Counted from the stretch's first letter, positions 1-6,199 are shown. The stretch is 9,040 nucleotides of DNA from an uncultured Phascolarctobacterium sp. (GCA_949287345.1 CASEGD010000031.1:2163-11202), one strand, 5' to 3'. Notes: generated by a model from the letters alone, not told the origin. Numbers and translations: made by a program.

Positions 1-564
1 GCGGCCGAAGCCGATGAAATACTGGCGGCGGAACGCGAAAGCATCGAAAAGGATTACCAGCTGCGGATGTTCAATATCCGTTTGCAGCTGGAAGCGGTGC
101 GCATGAAGCCGGAACAGCGTCAGGCATTGCAGGATGAGCTGCACGCTATCCGCATGGAAATGGACGGCAGGCTGGCGCAGTTAAATCAGCGCAAGGCTGA
201 AATTATTGCCGAAAAGACAGCGCCGGAACGCGAAGCCATGCAGCAGCGCATAGCGGCTTACGCCGATGAACTGCGCGGCGAACTGCAGGGCAGGCTGCGG
301 GACGATATCGCCAAAGACGATAAGGATTTGCAGCAGGGACCGGAGGCTTTCGGCAAGGTGCTGGAGGTTATAGACAAACGCCTGGATAAGATTAAAGAAG
401 GCAATGACAAAATTGCCGGTGAAATCAGGCATGACATTGAAAGCAAAGTGGCGTACCTTGCCAAAGAGCGCGGCTACACCATTGTTTTTAATAAAGTTAA
501 GGTTAATGTAAAGGCTGACGATATTACCAAAGAGGTTGTATCCGAGCTTAAAAAATCAAAATAA
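1..564 (+). CDS. OmpH/Skp-like periplasmic chaperone, 5' end outside the window
   Basis: The reading frame is open from the first base, so the gene starts upstream; 187 residues are visible before the TAA stop. The ATG at 67 is probably internal: coding character continues in frame before it, it has no well-spaced ribosome binding site, and no signal peptide follows. The visible protein is almost wholly helical and charged, rich in Glu, Lys, Arg and Gln, and looks like a long coiled coil. The last 30 or so residues (YTIVFNKVKVNVKADDITKE, then a short Lys-rich end) resemble the C-terminal strand and 'DIT..V' helix of OmpH/Skp proteins. By family knowledge such proteins hold unfolded outer-membrane proteins in the periplasm. 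A second OmpH-like gene starts 15 bases downstream, which supports the call. At 187 or more residues without a visible signal peptide it is longer than typical Skp. Another coiled-coil envelope protein is possible. Confidence 0.62.
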   Translation, partial: AAEADEILAAERESIEKDYQLRMFNIRLQLEAVRMKPEQRQALQDELHAIRMEMDGRLAQLNQRKAEIIAEKTAPEREAMQQRIAAYADELRGELQGRLRDDIAKDDKDLQQGPEAFGKVLEVIDKRLDKIKEGNDKIAGEIRHDIESKVAYLAKERGYTIVFNKVKVNVKADDITKEVVSELKKSK

Positions 565-579
565 CGGGAGCGAATAAAC

Positions 580-990
580 ATGAAAAAACAAATTATTGCC
601 GGTTTACTTGCAGCGACTGCGTTGTTATCCTTTGGCTGCTCCGGCCGCAACGCCGAATTTGGCGTGGTTGACATGCGTGCCGTGGAAAGCGAAGCCGCAG
701 TTGTAAAAACCGTGCAGGAGGAAGTAACCACCAAAGGCAAAGCCCTGCAGGAGGAAATGAATGCCGCATTGGAAGGCAAAACCGGCGAGGAGCGCCAGAA
801 AGTGATGGAGGACTTTACCTCCAGAATGAATGTTGTCCGCTCCGAAGCGCAGAATAAATTAAAAGCCAGCCTTGATACGGCTTTGAACGAAGTTGCCAAG
901 GAAAAAGGCCTGGGCGCTGTTTTGATTAAAGATGCCGTTCCGCAGGGCGGCGTTGATGTTACGCAGGACGTAATTGCCAAAATGAAATAA
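580..990 (+). CDS. OmpH/Skp-like putative lipoprotein
   Basis: A 136-residue protein starting at ATG 580, with GGGAG at 566-570 as ribosome binding site and a 15-base gap after the preceding gene. The N-terminus is a signal peptide: MKKQ, a hydrophobic stretch (residues 5-18), then LSFGC, which fits the loose lipobox pattern with Cys20 as the lipidated residue and Ser at +2. The mature part begins NAEFGVVDMRAV, the usual opening strand of OmpH/Skp, followed by a Glu/Lys/Gln-rich helical hairpin (about 40-110) and a C-terminal strand and helix (GAVLIKDAVPQGGVDVTQDV). OmpH/Skp proteins are trimeric periplasmic chaperones for outer-membrane proteins. This one is short and may be membrane-anchored, whereas classical Skp is soluble. 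Position -3 of the lipobox is Ser rather than the common Leu, so lipidation is probable but not certain. A terminator-like hairpin follows directly. Confidence 0.82.
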   Translation: MKKQIIAGLLAATALLSFGCSGRNAEFGVVDMRAVESEAAVVKTVQEEVTTKGKALQEEMNAALEGKTGEERQKVMEDFTSRMNVVRSEAQNKLKASLDTALNEVAKEKGLGAVLIKDAVPQGGVDVTQDVIAKMK

Positions 991-998
991 AACCGGTG

Positions 999-1029
999 AA
1001 AGGGCGGGCGGCAGGGTCGTCCGCTTTTT
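999..1029 (+). terminator. Terminator-like hairpin between ompH-like gene and lpxD
   Basis: GCGGGCG (1004-1010) pairs with CGTCCGC (1018-1024), seven pairs including one G-T wobble, around a 7-base loop. TTTTT follows at 1025-1029. The A-rich bases 999-1003 can also pair with the T-run. It starts 9 bases after the ompH-like stop and ends 30 bases before lpxD. This is the form of an intrinsic terminator. Because no clear promoter is seen between it and lpxD, it probably acts as a partial terminator that lowers transcription of the lpx genes relative to the ompH-like genes. Confidence 0.62.
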
Positions 1030-1059
1030 AAATAGCCGGATTGTACAGGAGGCTGCAAA

Positions 1060-2091
1060 ATGGAAAAAACTGTCCGTGAATTAGCAGAATTTTTGCATGG
1101 CAAGCTTGAAAACGACGCGCCGGAATTAAAGGTAACCGGCGTTAACGGGCTGGTTGAAGCCGGTCCGCAGGATATTTCCTTTGCTGTGCCGCCCCATGTG
1201 GAGCACTGCCATTTAAGCAAAGCCGGTGTTATGGTGCTGGGCTTTGACGACCCGAAGCTGCCGGATAACCGTCCGGTCATCCGCGTGGAGAACCCGCGTG
1301 CCGCTTTTGCCGCATTGCTGGAATTGTTCCGCCACAGGGCTGAGGTTGAACGCGTTGTCAGCGACAGGGCTTATGTCGCACCGACGGCGAAAATCGGTAA
1401 AAACGTAGCTGTTATGCCTTTTGCCTATATTGATGAAGGTGCGGAAATCAGCGACGGCACTGTAATTTACCCGCATGTCTATGTAGGCAAAAATGTAAAG
1501 GTCGGCGCTGACTGCCTGTTCTATCCCAGCGCTACCATCCGCGAGGGCTGCGTGCTGGGCAATAAAATTGTTTTGCAGTCCGGCGCTGTTATTGGCGGCG
1601 ACGGCTTTGGCTATATTACCGATAAAACCACCGGCAAGCACAGCTTTGTTTTGCAGGCGGGCAATGTGGTGCTGGAGGACGAGGTCGAAGTCGGCAGCAA
1701 CTCCTGCATCGACAGGGCAACTGCAGGCAGCACGGTAGTGGGCGCAGGCACCAAGATTGATAACCTTGTGCATCTCGGCCATAACGACGTGCTGGGCAAA
1801 AACTGCCTGGTTGTGGCGCATGTCGGCATCAGCGGCAGCGTAACCGCCGGTGATAACTGCGTCTTTGCCGGCCAGGTCGGCACGGTCGGCCATATTACCA
1901 TCGGCAATAACTGCCAGTTTGCGGGCAGAACGGGCATTACCCACAATATTCCGGACAATTCCGTCTGCGCGGGCTTCCCGGCACAGCCGTATAAAGAATG
2001 GCTGAAGCAGGAGGCTAACCTGCGCAAGGTTGGTGACCTTGTGAAAAAGGTTAAGGAGCTGGAAAAAGCTCTGGCCGAATTAAAGAAATAA
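1060..2091 (+). CDS. lpxD: UDP-3-O-(3-hydroxyacyl)glucosamine N-acyltransferase LpxD
   Basis: 343 residues, the usual LpxD length. The enzyme transfers a second (R)-3-hydroxyacyl chain from ACP to the 2-amino group of UDP-3-O-acylglucosamine, the third step of lipid A synthesis, in the cytoplasm. An N-terminal uridine-binding domain (about 1-100) precedes a left-handed beta helix of hexapeptide repeats (about 105-290; for example IGKNVAVMPFAYIDEGAEIS) and a helical, Lys/Glu-rich C-terminus (313-343). Family motifs seen are IGGDGFGY (178-185), IDRATAGSTVVG (217-228) and HLGHN (238-242), where His241 matches the catalytic His239 of E. coli. The start is ATG 1060 with AGGAGG at 1047-1052. The lpxL-type gene follows after 19 bases. 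Distinguished from the paralogue LpxA by the extra N-terminal domain. Confidence 0.96.
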   Translation: MEKTVRELAEFLHGKLENDAPELKVTGVNGLVEAGPQDISFAVPPHVEHCHLSKAGVMVLGFDDPKLPDNRPVIRVENPRAAFAALLELFRHRAEVERVVSDRAYVAPTAKIGKNVAVMPFAYIDEGAEISDGTVIYPHVYVGKNVKVGADCLFYPSATIREGCVLGNKIVLQSGAVIGGDGFGYITDKTTGKHSFVLQAGNVVLEDEVEVGSNSCIDRATAGSTVVGAGTKIDNLVHLGHNDVLGKNCLVVAHVGISGSVTAGDNCVFAGQVGTVGHITIGNNCQFAGRTGITHNIPDNSVCAGFPAQPYKEWLKQEANLRKVGDLVKKVKELEKALAELKK

Positions 2092-2110
2092 TTTGCAGGA
2101 CGTGTTTTAG

Positions 2111-3001
2111 TTGATTGCGTATCATATTGTTAAATTTTTCAGCTGGCTGATGTGCGTTTCGCCAAAGTTTATCCGAAACGGCGTGGCACACTTTTTAGGC
2201 AGCGTGGCTGTTATGGCTACGCCTGCGTGGCGCCTTAAAATGGCAGCTGCCAATGTGCAGGAATGCCTTGGCGTTGACGAAAGGCGCGCGCGGCAGATTG
2301 CAGAAGACAGCCTGCACCGCTTCGGCAGGATGATTGTGGAGGTTATGCGCTTTCCGCTTTTGAAGCCGGAGAACATTGACCAGCTGGTGACGGTGGAAGG
2401 GCTGGAATACCTGGAAGCCGCTTATAAAGAAAATAAAGGCGTTATTATGGCGACCGGCCATTTTGGCAACTGGGAGCTTCTGGGTGCGACGGTGGCATTG
2501 CACGGCTATCCGATGCTGAGCATCACGCGCAAGCAGAACAACGGGCAGATGGACCGCTTCATTAACGAGTACCGCGAGATGGTAGGGCAGAAGGTTGCTT
2601 ACAACCGAGGCAAAAGCGGGCTTTTAGCCATCAGCCGCATGCTGAAGGAAAAGCATTTGCTTGGCGTTTTGTTTGACCAGGACACCAACGACGACGGCGT
2701 GGAAATTGACATTTTCGGCAAGAAGTGCATTACGCCTTACGGGCCGGCGGTGCTTTCGCGTTTGTACGGTTCGCCGATACTGCCGATTTTTATGCACAAT
2801 AACCCTGACGGCACGCTGCGCGCGAAGATTTACCCGCCGCTGTATACGCCGAAGACCAAAAATAAAGAGCAGGATTATTACGATGTTACCAAGGAACTCA
2901 TCACGGTGCTGGAACACGAGATTATCGAAAACCCGCCGATGTGGTTCTGGGTGCATGACCGATGGAAGGACGGCCGGCAGCGTTTTGCCGGTAAAAAATA
3001 A
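2111..3001 (+). CDS. lpxL: Lipid A late acyltransferase, LpxL/HtrB family
   Basis: 296 residues. LpxL/HtrB enzymes are inner-membrane proteins that add a secondary acyl chain to a hydroxyacyl chain of Kdo-lipid A. The family acid-base motif HX4E is present as HFGNWE (His117, Glu122), followed by RKQNNGQMDRF, FDQD (188-191) and the C-terminal MWFWVHDRWKDGR (277-289). A hydrophobic N-terminal segment (1-40) would anchor it in the membrane. The start is taken as TTG 2111: an in-frame TAG lies immediately before it, AGGA at 2097-2100 is 10 bases upstream, and the next candidate (ATG 2150, residue 14) has no ribosome binding site and would cut the anchor. Chain specificity cannot be read from sequence, so it could equally be called htrB. 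Its place between the early genes lpxD and lpxC is notable, as its substrate arises late in the pathway. lpxC follows after 22 bases. Confidence 0.88.
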   Translation: MIAYHIVKFFSWLMCVSPKFIRNGVAHFLGSVAVMATPAWRLKMAAANVQECLGVDERRARQIAEDSLHRFGRMIVEVMRFPLLKPENIDQLVTVEGLEYLEAAYKENKGVIMATGHFGNWELLGATVALHGYPMLSITRKQNNGQMDRFINEYREMVGQKVAYNRGKSGLLAISRMLKEKHLLGVLFDQDTNDDGVEIDIFGKKCITPYGPAVLSRLYGSPILPIFMHNNPDGTLRAKIYPPLYTPKTKNKEQDYYDVTKELITVLEHEIIENPPMWFWVHDRWKDGRQRFAGKK

Positions 3002-3023
3002 ACTTGCAGACAGGAGGAGAAGT

Positions 3024-3872
3024 ATGCCGAACAAAGAATATCAGCAGACTTTAGCCAGAAAAATATCGCATACAGGCATCGGGCTGCACTCCGGCAAGGA
3101 TGTGCTGATTACCCTGTGCCCGGCGGAAGTTAACACCGGCATTGTTTTTGTGCGTACCGATTTGCCGGACAGGCCGGAAATCCCTGCGCTGCCGGAAAAC
3201 GTAACTTCAACCCTGAGGGCGACGACTTTAAGCGCGGGCGGCGCGGAAGTTTTTACGGTTGAGCATTTGATGGCGGCGCTTTCGATGATGCACATCGACA
3301 ACTGCCGTATTGAAATGTCTTCGCCGGAGCCGCCGGTAACGGATGGCAGCGCCGCTGTGTTCTGCGATTTGATTTTGCAGGCAGGGCGCGTGGAGCAGGA
3401 GGCGGAGCGTAAGGTTTACGCCGTGCCGCAGTCCTTTGCCGTTTACGAAGACGACAAATATATTACCGTGCAGCCGTACGACGGTTACCGCATTTCCTTC
3501 GTTTCCATGAACCCGCATCCCAAACTGGGCACACAGTATTTTGATGTGGAGCTGACGGAAGAAAGCTTTTTGAAGGAAATCGCGCGGGCGCGCACCGTGG
3601 GCTTTATGCACGAGATTAAACAGCTGCAGGCTATGGGCCTTGGCCTTGGCGGCAGCATTGAAAATGTTGTAATTTTTGATGAAGATAAGGTACTGTCCGA
3701 AATGCGTTTTGATGACGAGCTTATCCGCCACAAAATTTTGGACGTTATTGGTGATTTGTATCTGCTTGGGCCGATTAAAGGTCATGTCATCGCGGTTAAA
3801 TCCGGGCATGCGTTTAATTCGAAACTCGCTAAACAAATCAAAGCTCATCAGTTAAAGGAGGAAGCAAAATGA
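3024..3872 (+). CDS. lpxC: UDP-3-O-acyl-N-acetylglucosamine deacetylase LpxC
   Basis: 282 residues, slightly shorter than E. coli LpxC (305) and unfused. The cytoplasmic Zn enzyme removes the acetyl group from UDP-3-O-acyl-GlcNAc, the committed step of lipid A synthesis. Key residues are visible: TVEHLMAAL with Glu80 (general base) and His81 (Zn ligand); RTVGF (190-194); RHKILDVIGD with His236 and Asp240 (Zn ligands) and Lys237; and GHAFNSKLA with His262, matching the catalytic His265 of E. coli. The N-terminal ISHTGIGLHSGK (15-26) is also typical. The start is ATG 3024, supported by a strong AGGAGGAGA at 3012-3020. The frame is open further upstream, but that part overlaps lpxL out of frame and is not coding. 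The stop overlaps the fabZ start as ATGA, suggesting translational coupling. Confidence 0.96.
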   Translation: MPNKEYQQTLARKISHTGIGLHSGKDVLITLCPAEVNTGIVFVRTDLPDRPEIPALPENVTSTLRATTLSAGGAEVFTVEHLMAALSMMHIDNCRIEMSSPEPPVTDGSAAVFCDLILQAGRVEQEAERKVYAVPQSFAVYEDDKYITVQPYDGYRISFVSMNPHPKLGTQYFDVELTEESFLKEIARARTVGFMHEIKQLQAMGLGLGGSIENVVIFDEDKVLSEMRFDDELIRHKILDVIGDLYLLGPIKGHVIAVKSGHAFNSKLAKQIKAHQLKEEAK

Positions 3873-4309
3873 CCGTTTTAGAAGCAAGTGAAATTCAGAA
3901 AATTATTCCCCACCGTTACCCGATGCTGCTGGTTGACCGCATTATCGAGCTGGAACCTATGAAACGCGCCGTGGGAATTAAAAATATTACCATGAATGAA
4001 ATGCAGTTTCTGGGTCATTTCCCGGGCGACCCGATTATGCCGGGCGTGCTGATGATTGAAGCCATGGCTCAGGTTGGCGGCGTAGCCCTGCTGTACCCCG
4101 AAGAAAACCGCGGCAAAATCGCAGTGTTCGGCAAAATCGACAATGTGCGTTTCCGCAAACAGATTATCCCCGGCGACCAGGTTGTTACCGAAGCGATTAT
4201 TACCAAAATCCGCGGCAACATGGGCGTTTGCGAATGTAAGGGCAGAGTTGACGGCAAGGTTGCCTGCGAATGCGAATGCACCTTTGCCATTATGGACCCG
4301 AAACAATAA
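3869..4309 (+). CDS. fabZ: 3-hydroxyacyl-ACP dehydratase FabZ
   Basis: 146 residues, a hotdog-fold enzyme of the usual FabZ size. It dehydrates (R)-3-hydroxyacyl-ACP to trans-2-enoyl-ACP in type II fatty-acid synthesis in the cytoplasm, and so competes with LpxA and LpxD for hydroxyacyl-ACP. IPHRYPMLLVDRI (13-25) and GHFPGDPIMPGVLMIEAMAQ (49-68) are the family signatures, with catalytic His50 and Glu64; F(G)KIDNVRFRKQIIPGD follows. The start is ATG 3869, four bases overlapping the lpxC stop, with AAGGAGG at 3855-3861 inside lpxC. The last two strands hold an unusual cysteine cluster, CEC (121-123) and CECEC (133-137), whereas most family members have few cysteines there. The neighbourhood with lpxC and lpxA supports fabZ rather than fabA. 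Confidence 0.96.
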   Translation: MTVLEASEIQKIIPHRYPMLLVDRIIELEPMKRAVGIKNITMNEMQFLGHFPGDPIMPGVLMIEAMAQVGGVALLYPEENRGKIAVFGKIDNVRFRKQIIPGDQVVTEAIITKIRGNMGVCECKGRVDGKVACECECTFAIMDPKQ

Positions 4310-4403
4310 TTTACCAAAATACGTTAAATTTTGCTGAAATAATTAGTAAAAAGGCGTATTTGGCAGTTAACCGCCTCTGAAAGCTGATTTTGAAGGGTAA
4401 AAA

Positions 4404-4409
4404 TATAAT
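4404..4409 (+). promoter_or_regulatory. Possible -10 element (TATAAT) for lpxA-lpxI
   Basis: A perfect TATAAT in the leader before lpxA. No good -35 hexamer sits 16-18 bases upstream and there is no TG extension, so this is a weak candidate. If used, transcription would start near 4416 and give a leader of about 80 bases containing the TGCAAAT/ATTTGCA hairpin. Confidence 0.25.
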
Positions 4410-4485
4410 ACGGTTTGCCGAATATAGATATTAGGTTGCAAATCGGTATATAAGAATTTGCAGATTAAAATGAGCGGTTAATTTT

Positions 4486-4491
4486 GAGGAG
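4486..4491 (+). promoter_or_regulatory. Ribosome binding site that decides the lpxA start
   Basis: GAGGAG lies directly before and into a GTG at 4491, so that GTG is too close to serve as the start. ATG 4497 (5 bases spacing) and ATG 4500 (8 bases) both fit. ATG 4515 would match the N-terminus of short LpxA proteins but has no binding site. Confidence 0.6.
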
Positions 4492-4496
4492 TGAAT

Positions 4497-5306
4497 ATGA
4501 TGAATTCGGTAATTATGCCTGTACATAACATTCATCCGACGGCGATTGTCCATCCCAATGCCAAAATCGGCAAGAACGTGGAAATCGGGGCGTATGCGGT
4601 TGTCGGCGACGACGTTGTCATCGGCGACGGCTGCAAACTCTACCCGCATGCCGTTATCCATGAACACACCACGGTTGGCAAAAACTGTGTGTTCTTCCCG
4701 GGCTGCTCCATCGGCGCAGTTCCGCAGGATTTAAAATTTGCCGACGAGTACAGCTCTACCATTATCGGCGACGGCTGCGTGTTCCGTGAATGCACGACCG
4801 TTAACCGTGCTACCGGCGAGGGCAATAAAACCATTATCGGCAATAACCTTTTAATGATGGCATACACCCATGTAGCGCATAACTGCGTGGTTGGCAATAA
4901 CGTAATCATGTCCAATGTGGCAACGCTGGCAGGGCACGTAACCGTTGAGGACCGTGCTGTTATCGGCGGGCTTGCCGCTGTACACCAGTTCTGCAAAATC
5001 GGCCGCAACGCCATGATTGGTGGGCAGGCTCATGTTAATCAGGATGTGCCGCCGTTTATGATTGTTTCCGGCCAGCCGGCTTATGTTTTCGGTTTGAACA
5101 GCGTCGGCATTGCGCGCGCAGGTATTCCGCAGGAGGAACGCAGCCAGCTGAAAAAGGCTTTCCGCATTCTGTACCGCAGCGGTTTGACCTTGCAGGAAGC
5201 TATCGCCACCATGGAACACGAACTGGACAGCTGCGAGCCGGTTGAACATTTAATGCGCTTTTTACGTACCGCAGAGCGCGGCATTTTAAGAACCCCGAAA
5301 AAATAA
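4497..5306 (+). CDS. lpxA: UDP-N-acetylglucosamine 3-O-acyltransferase LpxA
   Basis: 269 residues from ATG 4497 (268 from ATG 4500; the choice between them is open). The enzyme transfers an (R)-3-hydroxyacyl chain from ACP to the 3-OH of UDP-GlcNAc, the first step of lipid A synthesis, in the cytoplasm. It is a hexapeptide-repeat left-handed beta helix (about 11-190) followed by a helical C-terminal domain (about 200-269). Seen motifs are GAVPQDLKF (73-81), TTVNRAT (100-106), THVAHNCVVGNN with His128 matching the catalytic His125 of E. coli, AGHVTV (His147), VHQF (His163) and QDVPPFMIVSGQPA. Gly176 aligns with Gly173 of E. coli, the acyl-length ruler, which by that precedent suggests a long hydroxyacyl chain of about C14. 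It lacks the N-terminal uridine-binding domain of LpxD. It follows a 187-base leader, and lpxI starts 12 bases after it. Confidence 0.96.
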   Translation: MMNSVIMPVHNIHPTAIVHPNAKIGKNVEIGAYAVVGDDVVIGDGCKLYPHAVIHEHTTVGKNCVFFPGCSIGAVPQDLKFADEYSSTIIGDGCVFRECTTVNRATGEGNKTIIGNNLLMMAYTHVAHNCVVGNNVIMSNVATLAGHVTVEDRAVIGGLAAVHQFCKIGRNAMIGGQAHVNQDVPPFMIVSGQPAYVFGLNSVGIARAGIPQEERSQLKKAFRILYRSGLTLQEAIATMEHELDSCEPVEHLMRFLRTAERGILRTPKK

Positions 5307-5311
5307 GGTGG
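5306..5311 (+). promoter_or_regulatory. Ribosome binding site for lpxI
   Basis: AGGTGG overlaps the last base of the lpxA stop and sits 7 bases before ATG 5319. This favours ATG 5319 over the in-frame TTG at 5316. The overlap with the lpxA stop suggests that lpxI translation is linked to lpxA. Confidence 0.55.
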
Positions 5312-5318
5312 TGCTTTG

Positions 5319-6128
5319 ATGGAAACTGAAATTCTCGGCATCCTTTCCGGTATCGGGCATTTGCCGGTCGATGTTGCCAAATCGGCCAAAGAACGCGGCT
5401 GCCGCATTGTGGCTATCGGCGTTGTGCCGGATATTGACCCGGAGCTGCCGGAAGTTGCCGATGTTTATTATGATATCCACATCGGTAAAATCGGAAAAAT
5501 TATTTCCACTTTAAAAAAGAATAATGTCAAAATCGTAACCATGATTGGCAAGGTTACGAAGGAAATTTTATATAAAAAAGGCGCAATCATTCCCGATATG
5601 CGTGCCATTAAAATTTTGTCGTCCGTGCCGGACCGCAAGGACGATACGATTATGAACGCCATTGTGGCGGAATTGCAGAGCGAAGACATCTTCGTTATGG
5701 ACCAGACTTACCTGATTAAGCCGCTTATGCCGGGGCCGGGCGTGCTGACAAAACGCCAGCCGACGCCGGAGGAACTTGCAGACATGGACTTCGGCTATAA
5801 AATGGCGAAGGAAATCGGGCGTCTTGATATCGGGCAGACCGTTGTTGTAAAAAATATGGCGGTTATGGCTGTTGAAGCTATCGAAGGCACCGACGCCTGC
5901 ATTTTGCGCGGCGGCAAGCTGGGCAAGGACGCCGTTGTTGCCAAAACCGCGAAACCTACGCAGGATGACCGCTTTGACGTGCCGGGTGTCGGCACGAAAA
6001 CCATTCAGTCGATGATTGAATCCGGCTGCAAGGCGCTGGTAATTGAAGCGGGGCACACGCTTTTGACGGAGCGCGAAGCGGTAATTAAACTGGCCGACGA
6101 GTACGGAATTACGATTGTGTCAAAATAA
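5319..6128 (+). CDS. lpxI: UDP-2,3-diacylglucosamine pyrophosphatase LpxI
   Basis: 269 residues, typical of LpxI (formerly DUF1009). It hydrolyses UDP-2,3-diacylglucosamine to lipid X and UMP, doing the job LpxH does in E. coli but with an unrelated fold. The N-terminal domain opens with LGILSGIGHLPVDVAKSAKE (6-25), the family GxGxLP signature. The C-terminal domain shows VEAIEGTDACILRGG (185-199), FDVPGVGTKTIQSM (219-232) with Asp220 at the position of the catalytic Asp225 of Caulobacter LpxI, and ALVIEAGHTLL (239-249). The start is ATG 5319; a TTG one codon earlier is less likely given the spacing of AGGTGG. No lpxH-like gene is in the window. A strong terminator follows 26 bases after the stop, so lpxI closes this transcription block. 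Confidence 0.94.
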   Translation: METEILGILSGIGHLPVDVAKSAKERGCRIVAIGVVPDIDPELPEVADVYYDIHIGKIGKIISTLKKNNVKIVTMIGKVTKEILYKKGAIIPDMRAIKILSSVPDRKDDTIMNAIVAELQSEDIFVMDQTYLIKPLMPGPGVLTKRQPTPEELADMDFGYKMAKEIGRLDIGQTVVVKNMAVMAVEAIEGTDACILRGGKLGKDAVVAKTAKPTQDDRFDVPGVGTKTIQSMIESGCKALVIEAGHTLLTEREAVIKLADEYGITIVSK

Positions 6129-6154
6129 AATGAAAAATAATTGAGAAAAAACGC

Positions 6155-6182
6155 AAGGCTGGACGTAAAGTCCGGCCTTTTT
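6155..6182 (+). terminator. Intrinsic terminator after lpxI
   Basis: AAGGCTGGAC (6155-6164) pairs over ten positions with GTCCGGCCTT (6170-6179), including one wobble, around loop GTAAA. The T-run 6178-6182 follows. It is a clear rho-independent terminator on the + strand. An A-run at 6146-6151 on the other flank could give a weaker terminator in the opposite direction. Confidence 0.88.
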
Positions 6183-6183
6183 G

Positions 6184-6199
6184 TGTTATAATATATAAT
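6184..6199 (+). promoter_or_regulatory. Extended -10 promoter candidate for lpxB-msbA
   Basis: TGTTATAAT (6184-6192) is an exact extended -10 element, and a second TATAAT overlaps just after it (6194-6199). It begins two bases after the terminator T-run. No good -35 hexamer is seen, since the expected place lies in the terminator hairpin, but an extended -10 can work without one. The start of transcription would be about 6200-6206, giving a leader of roughly 40 bases before lpxB. Confidence 0.55.

Larger units (their letters stand above)
4310..4496 (+). promoter_or_regulatory. Long AT-rich leader upstream of lpxA with inverted repeats
   Basis: This is the longest gap in an otherwise packed cluster, and no coding frame was found in it. 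It is visibly more AT-rich than its neighbours. Three inverted repeats can be read by eye, compatible with one fold: CCAAAATACG (4314-4323) with CGTATTTGG (4355-4363), one bulged A; AGTTAACCGC (4365-4374) with GCGGTTAATT (4474-4483), one wobble; and TGCAAAT (4437-4443) with ATTTGCA (4456-4462), inside the second. The second stem ends 2 bases before the lpxA ribosome binding site. No T-run follows any stem, so it does not look like a terminator. It may hold a promoter, an RNA leader or both. Repeats of this length can occur by chance in AT-rich DNA. Confidence 0.4.

Noticed and set aside
474..1280. Antisense open frame of 268 codons spanning two ompH-like gene ends and lpxD
   Set aside because: It crosses three real genes and the terminator hairpin, is rich in Ser, Thr and Pro, and shows no motif.
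1213..1944. Antisense open frame of 243 codons opposite lpxD
   Set aside because: The periodic Ala/Asn-rich translation mirrors the hexapeptide repeats of LpxD.
2661..3023. Upstream extension of the lpxC frame into lpxL
   Set aside because: The extension is Arg/Thr-rich, overlaps lpxL out of frame, and a strong ribosome binding site sits just before ATG 3024, where LpxC homology begins.
4355..4376. Terminator after fabZ (AGGCG/CGCCT pairing)
   Set aside because: Only five pairs with a 15-base loop and no T-run after it.
4491..4496. GTG 4491 as lpxA start
   Set aside because: It overlaps the end of the GAGGAG ribosome binding site, leaving no spacing; ATG 4497 or 4500 fits.
1060..5306. Hexapeptide repeats in lpxD and lpxA as a DNA repeat array or CRISPR
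   Set aside because: The periodicity is at the protein level in two beta-helix enzymes; the DNA shows no repeat/spacer pattern.
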